Below, piece after piece: positions 1 to 6,243 of a DNA stretch of 11,461 nucleotides (the first letter of the stretch is position 1; each line of letters begins with the position of its first letter). The stretch spans positions 1-11,461 of the forward strand of contig JANXVV010000404.1 of NCBI GenBank assembly GCA_025351525.1, in the 5' to 3' direction. Below the pieces are notes generated by a model. The model did no database searches. It worked only from the letters and a program-made list of their open reading frames with translations, and was not told where the DNA came from. The position numbers were made by a program, and so were the translations under genes. This DNA is from Humisphaera sp. GTDB lineage: Bacteria; Planctomycetota; Phycisphaerae; Tepidisphaerales; Tepidisphaeraceae.

Positions 1-1
1 G

Positions 2-1315
2 ACGAACAAGGGCGAGGTGACGATCTGGGCCACTGGCGTGTCGGTCGCCTCCAAAGCGCTGCTGCCACCGCCCGCCAAGTGGGAAGGCTTGAGCGATATT
101 GAATTGCGCTATCGGCAGCGGTACGTCGATCTGTGGGCCAACCCGGAGGTGATGCGGGTGATGAAATTGCGGATGCAGATCGTGCAGGAGATTCGCAGTT
201 TCATGGCTGGCCGGGGGTTTCTGGAAGTGGAGACGCCGATGATGCAGCCCATCGCCGGCGGGGCGGCGGCGAAGCCATTTACGACGCATCACAACGCGCT
301 GGACATCCCACTGTTTTTGCGGATCGCGCCGGAGCTTTATCTGAAGCGGTTGCTCGTCGGCGGGTTTAACAAGGTCTTCGAACTCAATCGCAATTTTCGC
401 AATGAGGGGATTTCGCCGCGACATAATCCCGAGTTCACCATGCTCGAAGCGTATGAGGCATTCGGGTCGTGGGAGACGATGGCGGAACTCGTTGAGAGCA
501 TGATCTGCACGATTGCAATGAAGCTGTTTGGGACGTTAAAGATTGTTCACCACGAAGACGCGAAGGGCACGAAGAAGAAGATTGATCTTGAGGGGGATTT
601 GAGTATGCCGGCGGGGCAGAGGTGGCGAAGGGTGAGGCTTGCAGATCTTGTGGAGGAGAGGACGGGGTGGAAATTTGATAAAAATATAAAAATGGAAGTT
701 GCAGATCCAGATCTTCTTGAAGCATTAGTACTGACTCAGCAATCGAATATGCTTGACAGAATTCGCACGTTTATTGGCGGTACTGTTACTGTTCAAGGCA
801 GGAAGATGACAGGCAAAGACATTCACGAGTTTCTGATTAACTCTGCTGGCGGATCAGATCTGCTTTCCAAGGGGGAAGAAAAAATCCGTACAAAGTTAGT
901 GGGGCTGACAGGTGCCGAACAGCTTCAAGAAATCTACGAGAAACTGATCGAACCCACCCTCATCGACCCCACTTTCGTCACCCATATCCCCTCCGTCATC
1001 ATCCCCCTGGCAAAGAAAAACCAAGCCCATCCCTTCTTCGCCGACGTCTACGAACTAGCGATCAACGGCCAGGAAATCTCCCCCGGCTACACCGAGCTAA
1101 ACGACCCGGACGTGCAGGCCGCCAACTTCGCCGAGCAGGTCGGCGACAAGGATGAACAGCAGAAGGTGGATGAGGATTTCCTGCTCGCCCTCCGCTACGG
1201 AATGCCCCCGGCCGGTGGGCTTGGGTTGGGGATTGATCGGCTGGTGATGATGCTGACCGGGGCGGAGAGCATTCGGGATGTGATTTTGTTCCCGCTGATG
1301 AAGCCGCAGGGGTGA
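2..1315 (+). CDS. lysS: Lysyl-tRNA synthetase, class II (5' end outside window)
   Basis: This enzyme charges tRNA-Lys with lysine in the cytoplasm, using ATP. The reading frame is open to the left edge and similarity to LysS starts at once (NKGEVTIWA, then SKALLPPPAKWEGL and RYRQRYVDL), so the GTG at 17 is not a real start and roughly 120 residues of the anticodon-binding OB domain are missing. Counting from that GTG, motif 1 is RGFLEVETPMMQPIAGG (about residues 66-82), motif 2 is NRNFRNEGISPRHNPEFTMLE (124-144, ending in Glu144) and motif 3 is GLGLGIDRLVMML near the C-terminus, which ends in the usual RDVILFP. Between RVRLADLVEERTGW (about 205-218) and IYEKLIEPTLIDPTF the protein is about 50 residues longer than E. 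coli LysS. This stretch is AT-rich (99 G+C in 240 bases over 661-900) and uses codons such as ATA. The lysine-pocket segment reads GQEISPGYTELNDP, where E. coli has GREIGNGFSELND. Family identification is certain; the origin of the insertion is not. Confidence 0.96.
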   Translation, partial: TNKGEVTIWATGVSVASKALLPPPAKWEGLSDIELRYRQRYVDLWANPEVMRVMKLRMQIVQEIRSFMAGRGFLEVETPMMQPIAGGAAAKPFTTHHNALDIPLFLRIAPELYLKRLLVGGFNKVFELNRNFRNEGISPRHNPEFTMLEAYEAFGSWETMAELVESMICTIAMKLFGTLKIVHHEDAKGTKKKIDLEGDLSMPAGQRWRRVRLADLVEERTGWKFDKNIKMEVADPDLLEALVLTQQSNMLDRIRTFIGGTVTVQGRKMTGKDIHEFLINSAGGSDLLSKGEEKIRTKLVGLTGAEQLQEIYEKLIEPTLIDPTFVTHIPSVIIPLAKKNQAHPFFADVYELAINGQEISPGYTELNDPDVQAANFAEQVGDKDEQQKVDEDFLLALRYGMPPAGGLGLGIDRLVMMLTGAESIRDVILFPLMKPQG

Positions 1316-1318
1316 AGC

Positions 1319-1651
1319 ATGATATTCGCATGGAACAGCCGCAACATCGCACACATTGCGATACATGCTATAGAACCGGAGGAAGCGGTGTTCGTTGCAA
1401 AGCGAGCGAGACCTCCGTTCCCTAATGGACGTGAAAACGGCAAACTTGTTGTGCGAGGCCCAACCTCCGACGGCCGATGGTTGCAGGTTATATATATTCT
1501 TCGGGAGCCGGATACAATTTCGCTGGATTGGATTATCCCTGAAGATCGTCTTCACTTTGATGACGAAGACGGAATTGGGTATGTCGTTCATGCGCGTGAA
1601 CTCACTGAATCGGAGCGCCAAGACACCCGGAAGAAGTTAGGACGATCATGA
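1319..1651 (+). CDS. BrnT-like toxin of a type II toxin-antitoxin pair
   Basis: This is a small basic protein of 110 residues. The N-terminus (FAWNSRNIAHIAIHAIEPEEA) has the pattern of BrnT/DUF4258-type toxins, in which an F-x-W-D/N opening is followed by N-x-x-H-I and an E-E-A helix. A strand pair follows (GKLVVRGPTSDGRWLQVIYIL), and the C-terminus (GYVVHARELTESERQ) matches the usual H/T-A-R-x-M/L-T-x-x-E-R ending. Between these, about 25 acidic residues (REPDTISLDWIIPEDRLHFDDEDG) look like a lineage-specific loop. BrnT toxins are RNases with a RelE-like fold that block translation; that activity here is inferred from family resemblance only. The start lies three bases after the lysS stop, with AGGGG (1308-1312) inside the lysS 3' end as ribosome binding site, so it is probably transcribed with lysS. 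Its stop overlaps the next start as ATGA. Toxin-first gene order is typical of BrnT/BrnA. Confidence 0.75.
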   Translation: MIFAWNSRNIAHIAIHAIEPEEAVFVAKRARPPFPNGRENGKLVVRGPTSDGRWLQVIYILREPDTISLDWIIPEDRLHFDDEDGIGYVVHARELTESERQDTRKKLGRS

Positions 1652-2031
1652 CGAAAACCAAACGCAAAAAATCTGCTCCATCCCCATCGCGGCCATATTG
1701 GGAAATGACACTGGACGAACTACGGGAGGCGACCAAGGAGTTTGACGGGCCAATGGACCTCTCCGATTGGCGTCCGCTAACCCGAGCAGAACGGGCAAGA
1801 CATGACCGAGCGATGAAAGGGCCGGTCCGATCGATCTTCATCCATCAACCTGACGAATCTGGTAAGCGGCGTGTCACGGTTCTGTCGGAAGAGCGCACGA
1901 AAAGCAAATTGGAAATTGAGCTTACGCAGGATTTACTGAAACATTGCAACGACTATGCGTCAAAACACGATTTGACGATCTCGGAGGTCATTGCCATGAG
2001 TCTCAAGACTTCTTTTGTTTTTGCCGAGTAG
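1648..2031 (+). CDS. Probable BrnA/RHH-type antitoxin
   Basis: This 127-residue protein overlaps the toxin gene by ATGA, so the two are probably translationally coupled. It has a Lys-rich N-terminal tail (TKTKRKKSAPSPSRP). Next comes a segment YWEMTLDELREATKEFD...LSDWRPLTRAERARHDRAM, of a kind I associate with antitoxins next to BrnT-like toxins, where it may wrap the partner. The C-terminal part (about residues 88-122, LEIELTQDLLKHCNDYASKHDLTISEVIAMSL) looks like a ribbon-helix-helix DNA-binding domain: one short strand, then two helices joined at the LTISE turn. By analogy it would neutralise the toxin and repress their shared promoter. No operator is obvious, and because the pair directly follows lysS there is little room for a private promoter except inside lysS. 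The role is inferred from position and shape rather than from a specific family match. Confidence 0.65.
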   Translation: MTKTKRKKSAPSPSRPYWEMTLDELREATKEFDGPMDLSDWRPLTRAERARHDRAMKGPVRSIFIHQPDESGKRRVTVLSEERTKSKLEIELTQDLLKHCNDYASKHDLTISEVIAMSLKTSFVFAE

Positions 2032-2078
2032 AGCGGATGACGAGAAAACTTTGAAGGGGTATCTTGCATTTTTGATTC

Positions 2079-2136
2079 GTAGCATGGGCTACCAGCCCAC
2101 TTTTGAAGTGAAACATGGGCTGGTAGCCCATGCTAC
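2079..2136. repeat. BIME-like pair of inverted REP hairpins (21-bp perfect arms)
   Basis: The arms 2079-2099 and 2116-2136 are perfect reverse complements, separated by 16 bases. Each arm is also a small hairpin: GTAG, then CA, then TGGGCT-ACC-AGCCCA on the left, and its mirror image on the right. A GTAG tetranucleotide followed by a hairpin, present twice in head-to-head orientation, is the layout of REP/BIME elements mobilised by RAYT transposases. No RAYT gene lies in the window. The right arm ends 11 bases before the preferred start of the downstream permease gene. It is also a possible mRNA structure or attenuator, but there is no U-tract that would make it an ordinary terminator. Confidence 0.8.
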
Positions 2137-2147
2137 AAGAACCACGC

Positions 2148-3848
2148 ATGTATAAACTCCTCCTGATCCTCCGCTATCTCCGCAAACGCCGCATTGCCTG
2201 GGTTTCATTGATCGCGGTGACACTCTGCACGGCTCTCATGCTCGTCGTCATCAGCGTCATGGGCGGTTGGCTGCGCATGTTCCGATTGTCGTTCCATGGA
2301 TTGAGCGGCGATGTGCTGGTGCAGTCGACTTCGATGAGCGGGTTTCCGAATTACGATGAGATGGTGAAGGCGATCGAGGCGCTGCCGTCGGTGGGGGTGG
2401 GGAACGCGGTGCCGGTGATCAAGACCTTTGGGTTGATTAACCTCAACAACCGCATCACTGAAGGCGTGCAGGTATTGGGGTATCCGGTGGACAAGATCGG
2501 GCATGTGAATGAATGGCCGGAATCGCTGTATCGGCAGAATCTGGCTCGAACCGAGGCGGCGGAAAAGCTCGCGAATCCGGATCTAAAATTGACGTCGGAG
2601 GATAAAGCGTATTACCAGAAGTTGATGGCGGATCAGTCGCCGCCCTCGTTTGATCTGGTGCGCGACGCGGGTTTGCGGATTGAAAAGTTGCCGGAAGGCG
2701 TGGTGTTTCCCGACGCGATCAAGTTGAAGATTCGCTATGTGCCGAATGAAAATTTGCTGATCTGGCAGGGGGAGATGAGTGACGAGGAGCGGGACCAGCT
2801 TTTGGTGTTGTCGAATGATCCGGGCTATCACTCGGATATTCGCGAGCTGTATCGGCTAAGTGATTTTCGGCGGATGGTGCCGAAGGTGCGCGGGGCCGAC
2901 CCGCGAAATTGGCCGGGGATTATCTTGGGCGAAGGGGTGGCGCGGATTCACAAGGGTAAAGATGGCAAGCTGACCGGGCGCGATCCGACGCTGACGCGCG
3001 TGCCGGTGACGCTGACGGTGTTGGGAATCCCGCCGGAGGGTCGGGCGGATATGACGGCTCCACCGCCGGCCCGGCCTTACTGGATCGTGGATGACAGTCG
3101 AACCAAGGTGTATCAGTACGATTCGCAGACGGTGTATGTGCCGTTCGATAAGTTGCAGGAAGACCTGGGGATGACCGAGCAGAAGAACGAGGATGGCTCG
3201 GTGCTGTATGGGCCGCGGGCGAGCGAGATCGATATCCGCATCAAGCCGAATTTTGATCTGAACAAAACGAAGGAAGAGATCGAACGAGCCTGCGATGGAG
3301 TGGTCCAGACGAAATTCAGAAGCGGCACGCTCGGGTCCTATGGCGGGTATTCCGTGCAGACCTGGGAGGAAAGCAATCGCGTCTGGCTGCACGCGATCGA
3401 GAACGAAAAAATCCTGGTGATGTTTCTGTTCGGGCTGATCAGCATTGTCGCGGTGTTTCTGATCTTCTGCATTTTCTACATGATCGTGGTCGAGAAAACG
3501 CGGGACATCGGGATCATCAAGAGCGTCGGCGCCACCAGCGGCGGGGTGGCGGGGATTTTTCTGGGTTACGGCCTCGCGATCGGGATCGTTGGCGCGGGGA
3601 TGGGGTTGCTGCTGGCATACCTGATCGTGCATCATATTAATGAGTTGCATTCATGGCTGGGCCGTGCGTTTAAAGTGGTGATTTGGGATCCGCAGGTGTA
3701 CGCCTTCGATACGATTCCGAATACGATGGACGGCAAAGAGGTGACGGTGATCGTCATCGTCGCGGTATTGTCGGCGGTGCTGGGCGCTTTGGTCCCCGCC
3801 ATTCGGGCGGCGAGGCTGCATCCGGTGGAAGCGCTGCGATGGGAATGA
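2148..3848 (+). CDS. ABC transporter permease, LolC/LolE/FtsX family
   Basis: This is an inner-membrane permease of the lipoprotein-releasing (Lol) or MacB/FtsX type, working with the LolD-like ATPase encoded downstream. The ATG at 2148 is preferred over the in-frame ATG at 2130, which sits inside the repeat arm; no Shine-Dalgarno site is evident for either. From 2148 it has 566 residues: one N-terminal membrane segment (about 16-39, after the basic RYLRKRR), a periplasmic domain of about 380 residues, then three membrane segments (about 421-448, 465-497 and 531-552). The FtsX-core cytoplasmic loop after the second segment reads VEKTRDIGIIKSVGAT, and the C-terminus AIRAARLHPVEALRWE is diagnostic. 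E. coli LolC and LolE are about 400-415 residues, so the periplasmic domain is roughly 150 residues longer. Only one permease gene is present, suggesting a homodimer as in LolF-type systems. The substrate is inferred, not shown. Confidence 0.88.
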   Translation: MYKLLLILRYLRKRRIAWVSLIAVTLCTALMLVVISVMGGWLRMFRLSFHGLSGDVLVQSTSMSGFPNYDEMVKAIEALPSVGVGNAVPVIKTFGLINLNNRITEGVQVLGYPVDKIGHVNEWPESLYRQNLARTEAAEKLANPDLKLTSEDKAYYQKLMADQSPPSFDLVRDAGLRIEKLPEGVVFPDAIKLKIRYVPNENLLIWQGEMSDEERDQLLVLSNDPGYHSDIRELYRLSDFRRMVPKVRGADPRNWPGIILGEGVARIHKGKDGKLTGRDPTLTRVPVTLTVLGIPPEGRADMTAPPPARPYWIVDDSRTKVYQYDSQTVYVPFDKLQEDLGMTEQKNEDGSVLYGPRASEIDIRIKPNFDLNKTKEEIERACDGVVQTKFRSGTLGSYGGYSVQTWEESNRVWLHAIENEKILVMFLFGLISIVAVFLIFCIFYMIVVEKTRDIGIIKSVGATSGGVAGIFLGYGLAIGIVGAGMGLLLAYLIVHHINELHSWLGRAFKVVIWDPQVYAFDTIPNTMDGKEVTVIVIVAVLSAVLGALVPAIRAARLHPVEALRWE

Positions 3849-3861
3849 GCAGGACATCTTC

Positions 3862-3975
3862 TTGTGGCACGGGCTTCCAGCCCGTGTTAACGGGCAGGTG
3901 CGAAAAACAGCTTGTTTTTTTGCGATCTTCTTCGAGTTTTGGACCGCAAACACGGGCTGGAAGCCCGTGCCACAA
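3862..3975. repeat. BIME-like inverted REP pair (27-bp perfect arms) between permease gene and lolD
   Basis: The arms 3862-3888 and 3949-3975 are perfect reverse complements, 60 bases apart. Each arm contains GTGG followed by the hairpin CACGGGCT-TCC-AGCCCGTG (or its mirror), so each is a REP-like unit of the same design as the one at 2079-2136, though not the same sequence. The spacer holds a further imperfect hairpin with an A-run and a T-run (about 3902-3924). It lies 13 bases after the permease stop and 44 bases before lolD, inside what should be one operon, where it could affect mRNA stability or partial termination. Confidence 0.8.
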
Positions 3976-4019
3976 CAACGAAGCAAGAAGAGTCGTAGCA
4001 ACTCAAAAGTAATCGAACC

Positions 4020-4781
4020 ATGCAAGACACCCTGACTGGCCCTGATCGATCCGCGAAGAAGCCGCTTTCTTCGGACATCATTCTGCGCGCCCAGGGATTG
4101 CGCCGGTTGTTCAAGATGGGCGACAGCACCGTCGAAGTGCTCAAGGGCGTGGATATGGCCATCCGGCGGGGAGAATTTATCGCCATCGAAGGGCGGTCCG
4201 GTTCCGGGAAAAGTACATTGCTGCATATTCTGGGGGCGTTGGATGCGCCTGATTCGGGTGAGGTGGAATTTGAGGGGGCGAAGTTTGACGGGGTGGGCCG
4301 AAGTAAGCTAAGGAACGCGCAGTTCGGGTTTGTGTTCCAGTTTTATCATCTGCTGCCGGAACTGAACGTGCTTGAAAATACGCTGCTGGCCCCGATGATC
4401 GCCTTCTCGTGGCTAAACTTTCGTTCGCAGAAAAAAGAGTTGACCACCCGCGCCATGGCCGTGCTGGAATCGCTGGGAATGTCGCATCGGCTCAAGCACA
4501 AACCCTCCCAACTCAGCGGGGGTGAACGGCAACGGGTCGCCATCGCACGGGCGCTGATGAACTCGCCCAAGGTGCTGTTCGCCGATGAACCCACGGGGAA
4601 TCTCGACGCTGAAACCGGCGTACAGATCATGAGCGTGCTGGAGAAGTTGCATCGGGATGAAGGTCAGACGATCGTGATGGTCACGCACGATCGCGCCTTG
4701 GCTCGCACGGCCGATCGCGTGCTGGTCCTGAAGGAAGGCCGTCTGCAAAAGGCCGAAGGTGTCGTCGAAAAAGCACTTTAA
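4020..4781 (+). CDS. lolD: Lipoprotein-releasing ABC transporter ATP-binding protein
   Basis: This ATPase (253 residues) should power the permease encoded just upstream, extracting lipoproteins from the inner membrane if the Lol assignment is right; MacB-like export is the alternative. Visible motifs are Walker A GRSGSGKST (58-66), a Q-loop at VFQFYHLLPE (Q107), the signature LSGGERQRVAIARAL (165-179), Walker B VLFADEPT with catalytic Glu190, the D-loop NLD (194-196) and the switch His223 (VTHDRAL). The pattern GALDAPDSGEV and FQFYHLLPELNVLEN is characteristic of the LolD/MacB/FtsE group. About 20 extra residues precede the usual family start (ILRAQGLRRLFKMG). A short Trp/Arg-containing segment (AFSWLNFRSQKK, 128-139) is longer than in E. 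coli LolD. There is no clear ribosome binding site before the ATG. Confidence 0.92.
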   Translation: MQDTLTGPDRSAKKPLSSDIILRAQGLRRLFKMGDSTVEVLKGVDMAIRRGEFIAIEGRSGSGKSTLLHILGALDAPDSGEVEFEGAKFDGVGRSKLRNAQFGFVFQFYHLLPELNVLENTLLAPMIAFSWLNFRSQKKELTTRAMAVLESLGMSHRLKHKPSQLSGGERQRVAIARALMNSPKVLFADEPTGNLDAETGVQIMSVLEKLHRDEGQTIVMVTHDRALARTADRVLVLKEGRLQKAEGVVEKAL

Positions 4782-4795
4782 CGAATCAGCGGCGT

Positions 4796-4811
4796 GGTCA
4801 CTTCGGTGACC
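4796..4811 (+). other. Short UUCG-tetraloop hairpin between lolD and ilvE
   Basis: GGTCAC-TTCG-GTGACC forms a perfect 6-bp stem closed by a TTCG loop, 14 bases after the lolD stop. No T-run follows, so it is not a standard intrinsic terminator. It lies 26 bases before the ilvE start and its ribosome binding site (AAGGA, 4826-4830). It may stabilise the lolD mRNA end or be without function. Confidence 0.4.
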
Positions 4812-4837
4812 CTGCACATCGAAACAAGGAATCGCGA

Positions 4838-5713
4838 ATGTCGTCGAATAAGTCCCTGAAAATCTGGATCGATGGCGAACTGCTCAACCAAGCCGACGCC
4901 AAGGTGAGCGTGTACGACCACGGCCTGCTCTATGGCGACGGCGTGTTTGAAGGCCTCCGCGTCTACAACGGAAAAATTTTTGAGCCCGAGGCACACGTCC
5001 GCCGACTCTATAACTCCGCCAAGGCGATTCGGCTGACGATTCCCATGACGCCGGACCAGATGATCGCGGCCATTGCGTTGACCGCCAAAGCAAATCAATT
5101 CAACGACTGCTACGTCCGCGCCGTCGTCACGCGCGGTATCGGCTATCTGGGTCTCAACCCCACCAAGTGCCCCAATCCCACGGTGTTCATCATCACCGAT
5201 CTGATCGAGATGTATCCGAAGGAAATGTATCGGAACGGAATGGCGATCATCACCGCCTCGGTGATTCGCAATCATCCGAACGCCCTGAGCCCGCGCATCA
5301 AAAGCCTGAATTATCTGAACAACATTCTGGCGAAGATCGAGGCGGTGGATGCCGGGGTTTCAGAGGCCCTGTTGTTGAACGCCGATGGAAACGTCGCAGA
5401 ATGCACAGCCGACAACATCTTCATGGTGCGGGACGGCCTGGTCATCACCCCGACCACCAACGACGGCATCCTCGAAGGAATCACCCGCGGCGCGATCCTG
5501 CAATTGTGCGGCAAACTGCAGATCCCCTGCGTGGAGCGGACGATCCAGCGATACGATCTCTATGTCGCGGATGAATGTTTCCTGACCGGCACCGGCGCGG
5601 AGGTGATCGCGGTGACGAAGATCGATGGCCGGGAGATTGGCAGCGGGAAGCCCGGGCCGATTACAATGCGGCTGCTGGAAGCGTTTCACAAGCACGTGCG
5701 CGGGGAGATGTAG
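4838..5713 (+). CDS. ilvE: Branched-chain amino acid aminotransferase (class IV PLP enzyme)
   Basis: This cytoplasmic PLP enzyme transfers amino groups between glutamate and the 2-oxo acids of leucine, isoleucine and valine. At 291 residues it has the usual IlvE length. The fold-type IV signature is clear: VYDHGLLYGDGVFEGLRVYNG (residues 25-45), EAHVRRLYNSAKAI (51-64), then PRIKSLNYLNNILAKIEA with the Schiff-base Lys155, and E-A-L-L-L-N-A-D-G-N-V-A-E-C-T-A-D-N-I-F with Glu188 placed to contact the pyridine nitrogen. The phosphate-binding segment GILEGITR (210-217) and the C-terminal FLTGTGAEVIAV follow. The start is set by AAGGA at 4826-4830, 7 bases from the ATG. D-amino acid aminotransferase and 4-amino-4-deoxychorismate lyase share this fold, but the GVFEGLR opening and SLNYLNN motif favour IlvE. 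It may be read through from lolD, but the product has no functional link to the transporter. Confidence 0.92.
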   Translation: MSSNKSLKIWIDGELLNQADAKVSVYDHGLLYGDGVFEGLRVYNGKIFEPEAHVRRLYNSAKAIRLTIPMTPDQMIAAIALTAKANQFNDCYVRAVVTRGIGYLGLNPTKCPNPTVFIITDLIEMYPKEMYRNGMAIITASVIRNHPNALSPRIKSLNYLNNILAKIEAVDAGVSEALLLNADGNVAECTADNIFMVRDGLVITPTTNDGILEGITRGAILQLCGKLQIPCVERTIQRYDLYVADECFLTGTGAEVIAVTKIDGREIGSGKPGPITMRLLEAFHKHVRGEM

Positions 5714-5730
5714 TCCGGTGATTGTTTTTT

Positions 5731-5765
5731 TTTTAGCGGCTGTGTCTTCGGCACAGCTGCTAAAA
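5731..5765. repeat. Strong hairpin between convergent ilvE and PIN toxin genes
   Basis: TTTTAGC (5731-5737) pairs with GCTAAAA (5759-5765) and GCTGTG (5739-5744) with CACAGC (5752-5757), capped by C-TTCG-G. A run of ten T (5725-5734) precedes the stem instead of following it, and on the other strand the stem is followed by A. It is therefore not a textbook intrinsic terminator in either direction, despite its position between two converging genes. The core CTTCGGCACAGC (5746-5757) recurs at 9792-9803, suggesting a dispersed repeat. Confidence 0.55.
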
Positions 5766-5829
5766 GTTCAAAGGCTGACGATTCGCAGTATCCACATTTA
5801 TTTGACAGGCCGATGATTTATCGCTGTCA

Positions 5830-6243
5830 TTAACGCACTGCGGTCATCGCGATAAATTCGGCAGGCGACACGATAGGGATGCCACTTATCTGCCGCAGGG
5901 AGAGCAAGTGTTTTTTGTCGCCGGATATGACGTGTGTCGCTCCACCGACTAAAGCACACTCCAATACCATGTCATCGTGCGGATCGGCGCAGAGGCCGGT
6001 CATTTTTCCTGAGATGGCGACGGGTCGCAGCACAAGTTGCAAAGACCCGATGACTTCCACAATACGCTGATTATCGAATTGCAGCTTCGAGGCAAGTTTC
6101 TCCGCCAATTCATCAAGGATTTCAACGCAGGTCAATCCGTCGATATCGCCATCGCGTGCCATTCGCAGGCATTGGCCGGGCTTGCCGCCCCAGCCGATGG
6201 CGGATAGGAGCACTCCCGTATCGAATACGGCCGCGATGTTCAC
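5830..6243 (-). CDS. PIN-domain toxin (putative type II TA ribonuclease)
   Basis: This is a 137-residue single-domain PIN protein, probably a magnesium-dependent RNase toxin. Acidic residues expected for the active site are in place: Asp8 in AAVFDTGVLLSAI, Glu41/Glu45 in CVEILDELAEKL, Asp87/Asp90/Asp91 in CADPHDDMVLECALVGGA, and Asp109 in HVISGDKKHLL. The C-terminal GIPIVSPAEFI is typical of the subgroup called 'putative toxin-antitoxin system toxin component, PIN family'. It starts with GTG (6243-6241), and that GTGA overlaps the stop of the gene upstream on the same strand. Translation is therefore probably coupled, and the neighbour is the likely antitoxin. The target RNA cannot be read from sequence; VapC-like tRNA or rRNA cleavage is only an analogy. 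Confidence 0.85.
   Translation of the reverse strand: MNIAAVFDTGVLLSAIGWGGKPGQCLRMARDGDIDGLTCVEILDELAEKLASKLQFDNQRIVEVIGSLQLVLRPVAISGKMTGLCADPHDDMVLECALVGGATHVISGDKKHLLSLRQISGIPIVSPAEFIAMTAVR

Noticed and set aside
670..913. Intein or group I/II intron in lysS
   Set aside because: The extra segment is only about 50 residues, keeps the frame, and lacks splice-site residues (N-terminal Cys/Ser, C-terminal His-Asn) or intron structure.
17..1315. GTG at 17 as the true lysS start
   Set aside because: The frame is open to the window edge and residues before the GTG (NKGE) already match LysS.
2079..2136. CRISPR repeat or insertion-sequence ends
   Set aside because: There is no regular direct-repeat and spacer series and no transposase between the arms; the 58-bp unit fits a REP pair better.
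2130..2147. Upstream ATG extending the permease by six residues
   Set aside because: It lies inside the inverted-repeat arm, and the residues it adds precede the natural MYKLLLILRYLRKRR start.
2856..3650. Long open frame (264 codons) on the minus strand inside the permease gene
   Set aside because: It is His/Arg/Pro-rich with no family resemblance, while the + strand frame encodes a clear FtsX-type permease; an effect of GC-rich codons.
4778..5275. 165-codon minus-strand frame opposite ilvE
   Set aside because: ilvE shows every class IV aminotransferase motif; the antisense frame shows none.
5725..5765. Bidirectional intrinsic terminator between ilvE and the PIN gene
   Set aside because: The T-run precedes the stem on the + strand, and A follows it on the minus strand, so no U-tract follows the stem in either transcript.
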